A stretch of 15,725 bases of DNA from Saccoglossus kowalevskii (GCF_000003605.2 NW_003132872.1:59150-74874); one strand, 5' to 3'. Shown: positions 1 to 9,731, counted from the first letter of the stretch. Notes: generated by a model not told the origin, from the letters alone. Translations and numbers: made by a program.

Positions 1-513
1 TAACAAAAAACATAAATTAGGTGTGGAAAAAAACGAAAAAATGAAGCCAAAGCATTAAGTCATATGAGGCCCACATCGAACACTACGCTTCGCAACAACC
101 TCTGTCCTTTAAAAGGAAATCCATGTTTTCCATTAAGTGAGCGGGCAGATCCGAGTCTGTTTTTGAATTGCTCAACACTTTGGCATGTATACTATGTATA
201 AATATAATTGCGTAAAAGCATTGAAAACACGATACACTAGATATCTCAATAGCCACCTATTAAAGATGAAGTCAAAAACGTGCTGAATAGGAAGAAGTGG
301 GAGGAACAAAGTTTGGACTTCTTTTTTTTATACATATTTCGTTAGTTGTTCACAATTCACAATCCCGGTGATCGCGAACCAAATTTTGATTTTAGATGGA
401 AATAAAAAGAAGTCTCGACTGTTCCGTTGAAAGGAGGAAATTCTACTTGTGTGCATTGATGGTGACAGTTTGCAGGTGATATATCGATATATTGATTTTA
501 TAGCACGACTCAC
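1..513 (-). other. Intron 2 of the MS4A-like gene (incomplete at window edge)
   Basis: It begins with the donor GTGAGTCG at 513 and runs off the left edge. I read all three minus-strand frames. None shows the expected third MS4A exon, so the intron is longer than this stretch. Confidence 0.5.
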
Positions 514-570
514 CGTTTGTGTAGTTTTTTTGTAAGCGGACACACAGCTCACGGCCCCCGTAACAGAAAA
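514..570 (-). CDS. MS4A-like membrane protein, exon 2 (TM2)
   Basis: This is a 57-bp, 19-codon, phase-0 exon. It is preceded on the minus strand by a pyrimidine-rich acceptor (GTTTTTGTTTTTCAG) and followed by the donor ACG|GTGAGT. It encodes FSVTGAVSCVSAYKKTTQT and joins in frame directly after GAPYWCGTL of exon 1, 661 bp upstream. The combined reading, loop then F-x-x-[ST]-G-[AS]-[VL]-S, is the expected continuation into the second transmembrane segment of MS4A proteins, followed by a short basic turn (YKK) as in that family. Too short to call alone, it is supported by phase, both splice sites and family order. The next exon, which should hold TM2-TM3 (typically with an N-x-x-S pattern), is not visible in 1-513 and is presumably beyond the left edge. 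Confidence 0.72.
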
Positions 571-1231
571 CTGAAAAACAAAAACACAATTATTGTACAA
601 TTTCTAGACCAATAGTTGAGTCGAAATCATGAAATATTCAATCATATTTTAATAAATCAATATGTTTTAATGGAGGGAAATCGTAGAGAAACATGCCATT
701 GTCAAATCACCGCCTTTTGATTGCAATGAAAAACAATTACTAGTATACAGTGTGCATTAGAAACCTGTGTGGACTTTATCAATGTTTCATATTTTCAATT
801 TTATAAATTTAAAATTGCTATTAGATTTCAAATTAATCAACCAACAAAAGTGTTGTGGCAAAATTTATATTAATAAGCTCAACGTCATTCAGTCAGCAAA
901 CATTCGAATTTGATTAAGTGGGCGGTCAAGAAACAATATCATTGGTGACATGGTTGTAAAAATTGGGCTTAGACAATGTTGAGTTCTCGCACTAAAACAA
1001 TTTGAATGAAAGCTGGAGGAGTGGTTTATAAATATGCATTTATAAACAACGACACAGGCTTCTGTCGTGCACTAATTTTACAGCGGGCACAATATATTTA
1101 CATACACCTAACTCCTGCACCTGGTAGGCAATTACCAAGGGACTTTGCAACATCCCCAGGCACTTTCCTGGACACTCCAGTGAAATCTGTATTAAGGTAA
1201 GTGGATTACTATTGAATCTACAAATACTTAC
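571..1231 (-). other. Intron 1 of the MS4A-like gene
   Basis: This 661-bp phase-0 intron lies between the two recognised exons. It starts GTAAGTATTTG at 1231 and ends in a T-rich tract plus CAG at 573-571. The open frames seen here on either strand (for example plus-strand 1006-1200) show no family resemblance. The plus strand also happens to contain AAG|GTAAGTGG at about 1196-1204, which I take as chance. Confidence 0.7.
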
Positions 1232-1465
1232 CAATGTGCCACACCAGTAAGGTGCCCCTATGAAAAATAACTGCGTCTTAATGACGACAGACACTATGCC
1301 AAACATTATAAGAATGCCTCCTAATATCACTTGGCTGATTCCCAATCCGGCGGCTATTCTGTGAGAGAAGTGTTTTCTTCTTCCATGTCTACTCGGCGCA
1401 GCATGCTGCATTGGGATTGGTCCCTGGACACCGACAACGTCTTCCCTTCCTTGATGGCAACTCAT
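1232..1465 (-). CDS. MS4A-like membrane protein, exon 1 (N-terminus and TM1)
   Basis: This is the first coding exon, 78 codons, read from an ATG at 1465 to a strong splice donor (TTG|GTAAGT, last exon base 1232), ending in phase 0. Residues 1-38 are a hydrophilic, His/Arg-rich cytosolic tail. Residues about 40-62 are a glycine-rich hydrophobic helix containing GISQVILGGILIMFG, and a short loop follows, ending GAPYWCGTL. The pattern LGxxQxxxG, then G-x-P-[FYW]-W-x-G, is the hallmark of TM1 and loop 1 in MS4A/CD20-type four-pass membrane proteins. Those proteins are usually 200-300 residues long and sit at the plasma membrane, where they modulate ion flux and signalling or act as chemoreceptors. 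The frame stays open past the donor into the intron, but that tail loses all resemblance to the family. The start is chosen because the ATG lies one base after a good acceptor (TTTTCCCAG|A-ATG). The family call is firm; no orthologue can be named. Confidence 0.8.
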
Positions 1466-1466
1466 T

Positions 1467-1482
1467 CTGGGAAAATCCGAAA
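1467..1482 (-). promoter_or_regulatory. 3' splice (cis or trans) acceptor before the MS4A-like ATG
   Basis: On the minus strand TTTCGGATTTTCCCAG ends at 1467, and the ATG follows after a single A. It is either the acceptor of a 5'-UTR intron or, if the organism uses spliced-leader trans-splicing (known in tunicates), a trans-splice site with a one-base native leader. No upstream 5'-UTR exon or promoter is obvious. Confidence 0.5.
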
Positions 1483-4400
1483 TTAATGCTTTGTTAATTT
1501 TTGTAACAATTCGAAGTTTCCGGGGTTACAAATGCGGCCATGTGTGCCCGCTCCATCCTTCATCATCTCTTACGCAGATTACCTTTGGAATTCATAAAAC
1601 ACACAGCTGAATGTATTCTACACGCTACGTTGTATTAGTAAGCAGGCAAGTATATCGAACACGATGCGGCGCTTCATGTCTTTATATCAGTGCTTTTGAC
1701 TAACTCTAGGCAAGACGATGTACAACAACTATGAATTTGAAATGTTGAAAAGCATAATTGATCCACGGAGTCAGAAATGATTCACACCAACTAATTATGT
1801 GACGATGGTCCAGTATTTAATTGATTTACTTCTTTAACAGCGCAGAATGGTTGAACTTGATGGCATTAGAGGGTTAACCATTAGAAACTCGAGGGGTAGC
1901 TCTTGAGAAAACAATTTTACAGGAAAAATGTATTCATAAAAACAAATCCCACACATTTAAAAATAAAATATAGCTTAAAGTTAAATATTTTATCTATAAG
2001 CAAATGTTAGTCTTCAATCAGACGAATTACTGACTGCTGAAACGATTGATTTCAGCAGATGCGTAATATTTAGTACTTCAATGACGTGTCTGTAATATTT
2101 GTTTCGCTCGGTTGAAAAACAGAGGGCGTGCTTGGAATAATTAAGAACATATATGTATAGACTACACATGGATATGACATTAAATAGACGAACCACTCGC
2201 GGTGTTATGCATACATTTTTTCCGTATGAACAAAGTTCATCTGTTCCATGTTACTGCTATTGTGATTATAAATTCAAGGAGCGAATCTAAAAAAAATAGT
2301 CTGCACGGAAAAATAAAATAATATCTGCTGAAAATTGGACAGCACACATGTTCTCAATTAAGTGAGTTCTGAAGAGAAAGAAAAAACATAGGAAGTCTCC
2401 ATTCATGATCATATGCCCAATACAAAATTGTGACTGTAGCGCTTCTCGAGTTCATGATACCAAAATTACAGGTGAAGTATGCAAGCAAATAAAAAAGATG
2501 GCCGCCACCGAAAGCAGTTGGTAACGTCATATGATTATGTGGTCTCGCTGTGAAATATTTAGGGATAGTTGCTGTATCATTCAGGGTTTGTTAAGTTGAG
2601 TAGAGGTATTAACGAAAACAACATTGATTTTTTAAAGCAGGAACAGGGTTGAAAGTTGCCGTTGCTATGGCTTCTATCTAGTATAGCAACGACATAGCCA
2701 GTCGCCATATTGAATGTGCATTCGTTTCGAGTGCAAAGTTGCGTTGGAGGTTGAGGTCGATGCAGCTTCGAAATTATAATTTTAGACCCAGACCCCTCTT
2801 CAAATGACAAACTCTAATTGTGTCGTCGAAAAGTTTTAATGTTATATTATTTTGATCTGTCGCTGAAAAAGCTAGCACTCATGCACCCTGGATTTACCTA
2901 CACAATCAAGTTCACGTACTGGTAATTCGAAAACGCAAGTGCACTAGCCTTTTCATTAATTTATCTAACGAATGCCACTGTGTTTGGTGTAAAAAAAACA
3001 ACGCAACGCTAAAACATAGTCTACTGTCCGTATCAAGATGTGATATCAAACACAAGTGACAAATAAAATTACAACTTTCCTTCTTAAAATATTCATAGTA
3101 TTGGTGTAAATACTAGTAATCATCAAACGGTTCGTTCGTTCATAAAGGACAGGAGGCATCAGACACGATCATACTGGATAATCATTGATTATTTTGATTC
3201 AGACACATCGGTAAATTATACCGTAGCATTCATTACTAATCAGTAACAATAATCTCAACAATCGCTGACGTCGTCAAAATTGACAAATAATTTCTTGGTC
3301 AGTGTATTGTCTAATTTGCATAACCAACCTATTTGCGCATGCCCTGAAGACATCATATTACATGTCTGTGTTGAAGGCCGTGTGATTCATTATGCAACAC
3401 TCATCTATGCAAATAAAAGTTTTGTCAAAAGTTATCAGGTTTTGTATGAGACATTCCTCATAAAGATAAAAACACCTGCAATAAATATCAACACAAATGG
3501 CCGCTGAGGTTCCGTTGAACGAGAACGCTAGTATGAGACTTATTTTGGCCCTCGATTAATGTTCGAGACTTAATATTTTTAGTCAAATGTATAAATAACA
3601 TGTATGCCTCGTTTATACCTTGGGAAAAATTATTTTTCATTTCCTGGGTGGATTCTCAGAACGATTTTGTTTTTCATCGGGCATTTCCCGTATTAATATA
3701 AGAAAATTCTCGTTTTTATCACGTACTCGTGAGTTTTATAATAGCATTTTTAATGATTCTGTCATTACTTTGATATTACCGATACCCTTCAATCAAAATC
3801 AACTGATTTTACTAGTATTTTATTCTAAGTTATGTTATGTTATGTAACGTGTTTTATGTATCATTCGATTGTTCCAGATGTTCCATTAATTGAGCTTTTT
3901 GTCTGTTACAAATAAAATATATATAAAAAGGTCACGGTCTATAAGTATTAGTTATCAGTGAAAAAATCATTAGTAATTTTAAATAAATCAACAGTTTCAC
4001 GGTTCATTGTCCGGTTATGAACACTACGCCAAAGGCAATGCGTAGTTCCACGAGCAACACAGACATTAAAATAATACATTGAAACTGAAAAATCAGCTAA
4101 TGGGTTTCCATAGTAACGGTTGTGTGACGACGTGTTTTGTAGCAGCATCACGTATACAGTAACCTATATAGAATGGGGTAATAATTGAACCATGGTGAAA
4201 TATTGAATTATAGACAAACAAACGAATGCACGGGCTTTCCTGTTTGCTTAAAAATACATCCCCGAAAAATGAGCTTGGATAATTTCGTGTAGGAGGTATT
4301 CTGGGACGCATGCGCATTTGAAACTATTGTTTGCTGCCAAAACACTGTCTATTGCACAATGATTCAGACCTTTATTGCTGCAAGTAAAAGACAATGTCAA

Positions 4401-4615
4401 CATTATAACTGCTGAAAAATTGACAAATCTATTCACATTGCCTTTAAAATTTATACTTTAAAATATTATTTTATATTTTGGGGTGATTTGTTATCCTTTT
4501 TGATTTTTGATTTTTTTTTGTTTTCGAGAAAATAATTTCGAGTCTCGGAACCTTCCAGCGGGAAAACACCGCCAACATTCTACTTAGTGTCAACCACGTG
4601 CACAACAGATAAGGT
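1483..4615. other. AT-rich intergenic sequence, no supportable gene
   Basis: About 3.1 kb with only chance-length open frames (60-77 codons) that resemble no family and lack paired splice sites. Minor structures are an 8-bp perfect stem GTTGCTAT/ATAGCAAC at 2661-2690 and a triple TTATG repeat near 3830-3846. Any 5'-UTR exon or promoter of the MS4A-like gene would lie at the left end of this stretch, but I cannot place it. Confidence 0.5.
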
Positions 4616-4737
4616 TTAAGGGCGGTTGTCGTCGCGCCGCGTTCTATTCGATATGGGACTCATAGCGACGTATACAACGCAATGTTTTTTTTACATGAAA
4701 TTCGAACACGCGCTGAGCGACGACCGCCTCCCTTTAA
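4616..4737. mobile_element. TTAA-flanked MITE, family 1, copy 1
   Basis: A 122-bp element (TTAA included) bounded by TTAA at 4616-4619 and 4734-4737. It has inverted termini: GGGCGGTTGTCGTCGCGC on the left and GCGACGACCGCCTCCCT on the right. The core, containing GGGACTCATAGCGACG, is nearly identical to the copy at 6239-6371. TTAA target sites are typical of piggyBac-type transposases. The element has no coding capacity, so it would be moved in trans. The left end lacks one A relative to the other copies. Confidence 0.75.
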
Positions 4738-4827
4738 TTCAACTTTTGTACCATTGACCTTGTCATGTATCATCAATCTTGTGGAGAGTGCAAAAGCAAA
4801 CATGCTGTGTAGACGTGATCCAGAGTC

Positions 4828-4843
4828 CCTCTATCGATAGAGG
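4828..4843. repeat. Perfect 16-bp palindrome in a short inverted repeat
   Basis: CCTCTATCGATAGAGG is its own reverse complement. AGTCCCT on its left and AGGGACT shortly to its right (4824-4853) also pair. It could be a hairpin or dimeric binding site, but its function is unknown. Confidence 0.6.
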
Positions 4844-4853
4844 ATATAGGGAC

Positions 4854-6137
4854 TGTGCGTGATCTAATGAACACACGCGTCTTCAATCGGGAATGACTTG
4901 AATTGGATTCTTTGAAGTACATTCTGCCATCCTATCCAGGGAGGAACCCAGGGTTATGTGAATGTACGGTGTCCGAAGGGACTAGTATCCTCAAACTAGT
5001 AGTTCTATATTCTGTGACTATATTCGTAGATGCCATAGATCAAAACATAGAAAGCTAACGTCTAATAAAGTGTTCAATAAATTAAATTTGAATACACTGA
5101 ATTATGCAAGTGACATTACCTAATTTGATTTAACTTCGCGTTAGGTGTATTTTGTAGTATGTCCGTGTTTTTAATTACCGACATTACCGAATTAGAACTT
5201 AAATTGGATTAAATCTTCAGCTTATGACAATCATGTGAGATGCGACGTTATTTTGAATAAATACATTAAATAGAAATTAATTCAATATTTAACTTTTTCA
5301 CCACCAGTTCCCTCTTTTCATCACAAATTCACAAAATAGTTCTGTTTATAGTCTGCACTTTCCTTCAGAAGATTGGAACAAAATTAACATTTTTTTTAGT
5401 AAAAACTGAAAATTGACTCAAATTTTGTCTGTTGGTTTCAAAATTAGGGGTCATTTCCAGAAATATTGAAGAATATAAGAAAAAAAGGCAGAAAAATTTG
5501 GGCCAAGACGTCTGGTGGTGAAAAGGTTGATAGTGCTATGTATCAGTGTATTGGCGTTATTTGGGATATTAAAAGCGAGATCAACTTTGAACTGTTATGT
5601 TTTTACTCAGATAACGTTTTATTCCACCACACTTCACTTAACCACCGACCACAATATCAATGAACAGTAAAATACCACAAACCATTAAAGACTGTGCAAA
5701 ACACAATATAATATGCTATGGGAAAAAAGAGCTGATCTTCTAGGGAAAAAAATATTTATTTAACTATATATTTATATAATATATGTAATTGATAGGAAAT
5801 ACTTTGCTCCACACATATTATTTTGGTTATAATACGACTTTTTTGTATATAAGGTCGATGGCGTAAAATACTAATGACTAAAATCTAAAGCTAAATATTA
5901 CCAGGAGCGGACACACGGGTATTTTCACCGCCTGGCAACCATCACGGTGATAACAAAGGCCGAAAACTCTTAGAAAACGGTACTTTGGGATGGTTGTTGA
6001 GATTCCCGTGAACTGTGTAATAATATGTTGAAACACATGGTACAGTGGTGCGCGTCGTAGAAACGGAGAACGTTCTGTGACGTAGCTCCGCCCTGAAAAT
6101 AGCAATTATTTTAGTTACATGCAACAAGTTCGGTAAA
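4854..6137. other. AT-rich non-coding sequence
   Basis: No gene, RNA gene or clear repeat is visible. The open frames present (such as 5466-5663) are short and featureless. Positions 5750-5800 are almost pure A/T. Confidence 0.45.
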
Positions 6138-6180
6138 TGATGAGGGAAGGGGCAATATCTGGCCACGGCAGTAAACGCTA
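6138..6180. repeat. Dispersed 43-bp repeat, copy 1
   Basis: Forty of 43 bases match 7798-7840, including the run GGCCACGGCAGTAAACG. Homology stops abruptly at about 6180, so this is a truncated copy of whatever element contributes the GC-richer segment at 7798-7960. Confidence 0.7.
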
Positions 6181-6238
6181 CATTTTGTAGCGATTACCCC
6201 CATTTATAAGATTAATGGAAGATCCTGAATCAAAGTGC

Positions 6239-6371
6239 TTAAAGGGCGGCAGTCGTCGCGCCGCGTCCTGTTCGATATGGGACTCATAGCGACGTATACA
6301 ACGCGTGTAAAATACATTGTTTATTTACATGAAATTCCAACACGCGCTGCGCGACGACCACTGCGCTTTAA
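6239..6371. mobile_element. TTAA-flanked MITE, family 1, copy 2
   Basis: A 133-bp element with TTAA at 6239-6242 and 6368-6371. Its termini are AGGGCGGCAGTCGTCGCGC and, at the right, GCGCGACGACCACTGCGCT, which are complementary with a few mismatches. The central region matches 4616-4737 with only a few substitutions plus a short insertion near GTGTAAAATACATTG. That suggests both copies are young. There is no coding capacity. Confidence 0.78.
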
Positions 6372-6533
6372 CACGGATTATCTTTTTCCATAAAAAGTTG
6401 TCTAAGTACTTCACTCAAATAAAATGTCCAGTTTCATATATATATTCTAATCTCTGCTTTCGCATTGCAGGGGAATATTGTTCGACCTCGTTACTATAAT
6501 CACGTGTGTGGTCATTCTCCATAAGCAGAAACG

Positions 6534-6569
<36 letters not shown>
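6534..6569. repeat. (ATT)12 microsatellite
   Basis: Twelve perfect ATT units, 36 bp, likely length-polymorphic. Confidence 0.95.
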
Positions 6570-6660
6570 GAAAATCAATTATGACGAAAGTATATCCAAA
6601 GTTTGAGACCCATATCAATCTCAGCTGAGTCCACTTCTTTTTGTGGTCTGAGCATCAACA

Positions 6661-6765
6661 CTACACTACACTACACTACACTACACTACACTACACTACA
6701 CTACACTACACTACACTACACTACACTACACTACACTACACTACACTACACTACACTACACTACA
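6661..6765. repeat. (CTACA)21 perfect pentanucleotide array
   Basis: Twenty-one uninterrupted CTACA units, 105 bp. The unit length is not a multiple of three but repeats every 15 bases in frame, so an open frame (6603-6980) reads through as a TTLHY repeat. This is an artefact of the array and not a protein-coding gene. Confidence 0.95.
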
Positions 6766-6849
6766 GGCGTAGTAGATATATACGAGCTAGTCTCAAGTAT
6801 TGCAACATTGTTTTGATGCCTAAATATGTTCCCCATTGTTGGAGTTGTT

Positions 6850-7775
6850 GTTTTGACTCATTTTTCACGGTTGAGCCGATCTTTTTAAACTCCAATATTC
6901 AAATTTACGGCCATTTTAACAAAATTTGGGCGATTTTTTTGGCGATTAACCTAATTTTTTCAAACAAAAGGCAGCCTTAAGTCGATCTTTTGAGGTTCAG
7001 TTTTTAACTGGATGCGGAGCACTCCAGGTGAGTACTCCCGGGGTGACTTGTTGTGAGACTCACGCGTATATATATAAACAGCTGACAGCCTCCATTTGTG
7101 CCATATTAGTGTGGAGAACATGTTTCAATTTGTTACGATCTCCAACGTTGAAAATAAAATAATCAAATCATGTTAGTTTTTTACAGGTAATTTAGCAGTT
7201 GCATATATTATTGCATCTGTCTAGACACTATATTTCGTTTGCCTCACATCACACAATTGTACCGTATAATCGTGTTCTCCAACTCTCCCGCATATTTATT
7301 GTATCTCTACTTGAGCTGTCACATTACTGATGATTTGAATCGGCATGCCTTCACCCCCTGCAGAAATAATCGTCTATTCCAATCAATACAATCCAGAATG
7401 TTTGACAACAGAAACGTATTTTTTCTCCTATAGTGACTTAAAGAGGTGAATAATAACTGTGTTAGCAACACGGTTGCTTGGACATATTCACATCGTTCAA
7501 TACAGCACTGTAATCACATTCCGAATCGATGCAAATATGCACTAGCATTTATTATAGCCTTCACCACCTGCAGAAATAATCGCCTACTCAAATCAATACG
7601 ATCCAGAAACCAAAATATTTGAGAATTGCATCGTATTTTCTCCTATAGTGAAATAAAGAGGCGAACAATAACTACCGGTACTGTAGCAACCCGGTTGCTT
7701 GGAAATGATATCGACATCGTTCAATACGCGGTAATGGAATCCCAATCGCTACAATGTGCACTTGCATTTATATTA
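6850..7775. repeat. Tandem duplication, block A
   Basis: It starts with a segment containing TTGAGCCGATCTTTTTAA, runs through CAGGTGAGTACTC, a short TA run (7067-7076), ACAGCCTCCATTTGTGCC and ATTTAGCAGTTGCATAT, and ends in two modules of about 210 bp beginning at 7347 and 7557. The same order recurs about 1.13 kb downstream in block B, mostly with identical sequence. Open frames inside both blocks (7239-7433 and 8371-8577) are similar only because the DNA is duplicated. I see no recognised protein or transposase. It may be part of a larger non-autonomous repeat. Confidence 0.8.
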
Positions 7776-7797
7776 CGATACTACAGAACAAATTCAC

Positions 7798-7960
7798 TGA
7801 TGAGGAAAGGGGCAGTATCTGGCCACGGCAGTAAACGGTATAGCCTGACATGTAGGTGTGAGTGGCGCCCTCGCCGGCCGAACGGCATCAGACCCCACGT
7901 GCGTTCGGTTCGGAGTACCAGTACTCCCAGTTTTGAAGTATCCGGGTATGCGTCCTGTTT
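7798..7960. repeat. GC-richer spacer between duplicated blocks
   Basis: It begins with the second copy of the 43-bp repeat also found at 6138-6180. It continues with a G/C-rich stretch containing GTGGCGCCCTCGCCGGCC and GTTCGGTTCGGAGTACC, and leads into the block-B segment with TTGAGCCGATCTTTTTAA. The composition change and shared head suggest the 5' part of a retroposon-like or composite repeat. No intact RNA-polymerase-III A/B box pair can be assigned. Confidence 0.45.
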
Positions 7961-8925
7961 TGACTCTTTTTTCACGATTGAGCCGATCTTTTTAACCTGC
8001 AATTTAAGGATTTTCGGTCATTTTAACAAAATTTAGGCCATTTGTTAGCGAAAACCTAAATTTTTTAACCAAAATAAGGCCTCGCCATCAACCTTTCAAG
8101 TTTTTGGTTCAGTTTTCAACTGGCTGCGGAGCACCCCCACCTCAAATCCAGGTGAGTACTCACGGGATATATTGTTGTGAGACTCACACGTATATATATA
8201 TATATATATACACGTGACAGCCTCCATTTTTGCCATATTAGTGTGGAGAACATGTTTCAATTTGTTAGGATCACCAACTTTGAAAATAAAATAATGGAAT
8301 CATGTTAGTTTTTTACAGGTAATTTAGCAGTTGCATATATTATTGCATCTGTCTAGACACTATATTTCGTTTGCCCCACAGCACAAAATTGTACCCTATA
8401 ATCGTGTTCTCCAACTCTCCCGCATATTTATTGTATCTCTACTTGAGCTGTCACATTACTGATGATTTGAATCGGCATGCCTTCACCCCCTGCAAAAATA
8501 ATCGTCTACTCCAATCAATACAATCCAGAATGTTTGACAACAGAAACGTATTTTTCCCTAGAGAGTTAAAGAGGTGAACAATAACTGTGTTAGCAACAGG
8601 GTTGCTTAGAGACATTCACATCGTTCAATACAGCAATGTAGTCACATTCCAAATCGCTGCAAATATGCACTAGCATTTATTCTAGCCTTCACCACCTGCA
8701 GAATTAATCGCCTACTCAAATCAATACGATCTAGAATTTAAAATGTTCGACAAAAGAAACGTATTGTTTCCTATAGTGACTTAAAGAGGTGAACAATAAC
8801 TGTGTTAGCAATACGGTTGCTTGACATATTGACATCGTTCAATACAGCACTGTAGTCACATTCTCAGTCCCTACATTATGCATTAGCATTTATTCTATGA
8901 TACTATCGAGCAGACGATACAAACC
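7961..8925. repeat. Tandem duplication, block B
   Basis: Collinear with block A at an offset of about 1,128-1,132 bp. Differences are scattered substitutions, small indels and a longer TA tract (ten units at 8191-8210, against five in block A). It ends with two modules of about 206 bp starting at 8479 and 8685. The first modules of A and B are more alike than the two modules within a block, so the dimer existed before the whole block was duplicated. Confidence 0.8.
8191..8210. repeat. (TA)10 microsatellite
   Basis: Ten perfect TA units, an expansion relative to the five at the paralogous position 7067-7076. Confidence 0.9.
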
Positions 8926-9524
8926 ACGTTTTATTCTCTTGGCATGATTTTGTGTCTCAGGGGCACCGTGACGTTGTTACCGAGATGCCCCCCCCCCATC
9001 TCGACACCGAATCCTCAAAAGGCTGACCACATTAATACCTACAAAATAGCCACGAAATGTATTAATATTTAGATTTGTATTTACTATTTTCCGATTCAAA
9101 ATGGCCGCCATGTGCTGCCACGTTTAATACAGAAAATTGCTCAGCAAAAATTGTAAGTATGTGTCGTATTTCCGGTACGGTAGATTGGGCGAGCTAGATT
9201 TTTCAATATTTATGTTTTTTTATATTTAATGACGTTTCCTTTGCTAAAAACATATTCATTTTACTAATCATTTAAAATTTTACAGAACCTTTGTATATGT
9301 ATTCAAAACAGAATAGCTCAATTTACCCGTATGTAGTCAGTAATCAATATAATCAATATAATATATCGACAATTGCGTCGCATTGTGTGTATTACGTGTA
9401 CGTTTGTTGTGTATGCGTATGCATACTCTTTGTACTACGTAAAATAATGTGTGTATTACATACATGCGCTATGTGTATTACTTAATGATATTCATTGAGT
9501 AATGAGTACGTACACGTGCGATAT
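8926..9524. other. Non-coding stretch with a C10 run and a T/G-rich patch
   Basis: It contains a run of ten C at 8988-8997 preceded by a weak inverted repeat (GGGGCA/TGCCCC). The TG-rich purine-pyrimidine alternating sequence at about 9385-9480 has several GTGT and TATGCATAC-type motifs. No gene is supported. Confidence 0.5.
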
Positions 9525-9731
9525 TACTGTAAAACCATTTATTTTCACTGACATTTAATTTCACTATTTTGATGTTTTGAGCATATTAATTGTAAATTAA
9601 TTTCACAAATTTGTCAAGGAAACAATAAGCTTATTGTTATTTTATATGTTCACGTAGATTTAATTTAGCGAATTTTACTTATCCGTCAACGAAAATTGCA
9701 AAATTAAAAACCAGTGAATTAATTAACAGTA
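9525..9731. mobile_element. Fold-back MITE with TA target site
   Basis: A 207-bp element that starts TACTGTAAAACC and ends AATTAACAGTA, so its ends are complementary (TACTGT/ACAGTA) and flanked by TA-rich sequence. TTCACTG near the left end pairs with CAGTGAA near the right. The midpoint (about 9628) coincides with a perfect 18-bp palindrome, AACAATAAGCTTATTGTT at 9621-9638, so the whole element can fold back on itself. Termini of this kind with TA duplication are typical of Tc1/mariner-type MITEs. It has no open reading frame. Confidence 0.65.

Noticed and set aside
170-283. Possible third MS4A exon after a TTCTTCCTATTCAG acceptor on the minus strand at about 283
   Set aside because: The reading (HVFDFIFNRWLL…) lacks the expected MS4A TM3 pattern and no convincing phase-0 donor follows.
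1006-1200. Plus-strand 64-codon frame ending beside AAG|GTAAGT
   Set aside because: It lies antisense within the intron of a better supported gene and shows no domain.
1040-1229. Continuation of the MS4A-like open frame past the donor
   Set aside because: Resemblance to the family stops exactly at TTG|GTAAGT, and the correct second membrane segment is in the separate exon at 514-570.
2480-2510. ATGGCCGCC-type motif (also near 3498 and 9101) as a YY1-like promoter site
   Set aside because: The match to the YY1 consensus is incomplete and no transcript start is supported nearby.
6603-6980. 125-codon ORF with a repeating TTLHY motif
   Set aside because: It is the translation of the CTACA pentanucleotide array plus flanking repeat DNA. 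It has no gene structure and the periodicity is explained by the array.
7798-7960. tRNA-derived SINE head
   Set aside because: GGTTCGGAGTACC is only loosely like a B box, and the nearest A-box-like sequence is too far away. No cloverleaf can be drawn by eye.
7626-8036. 136-codon ORF across the duplicated-block junction
   Set aside because: It spans the end of block A, the 43-bp repeat and the start of block B, so its sequence is a mosaic of repeats. Part of the frame recurs in degraded form in block A.
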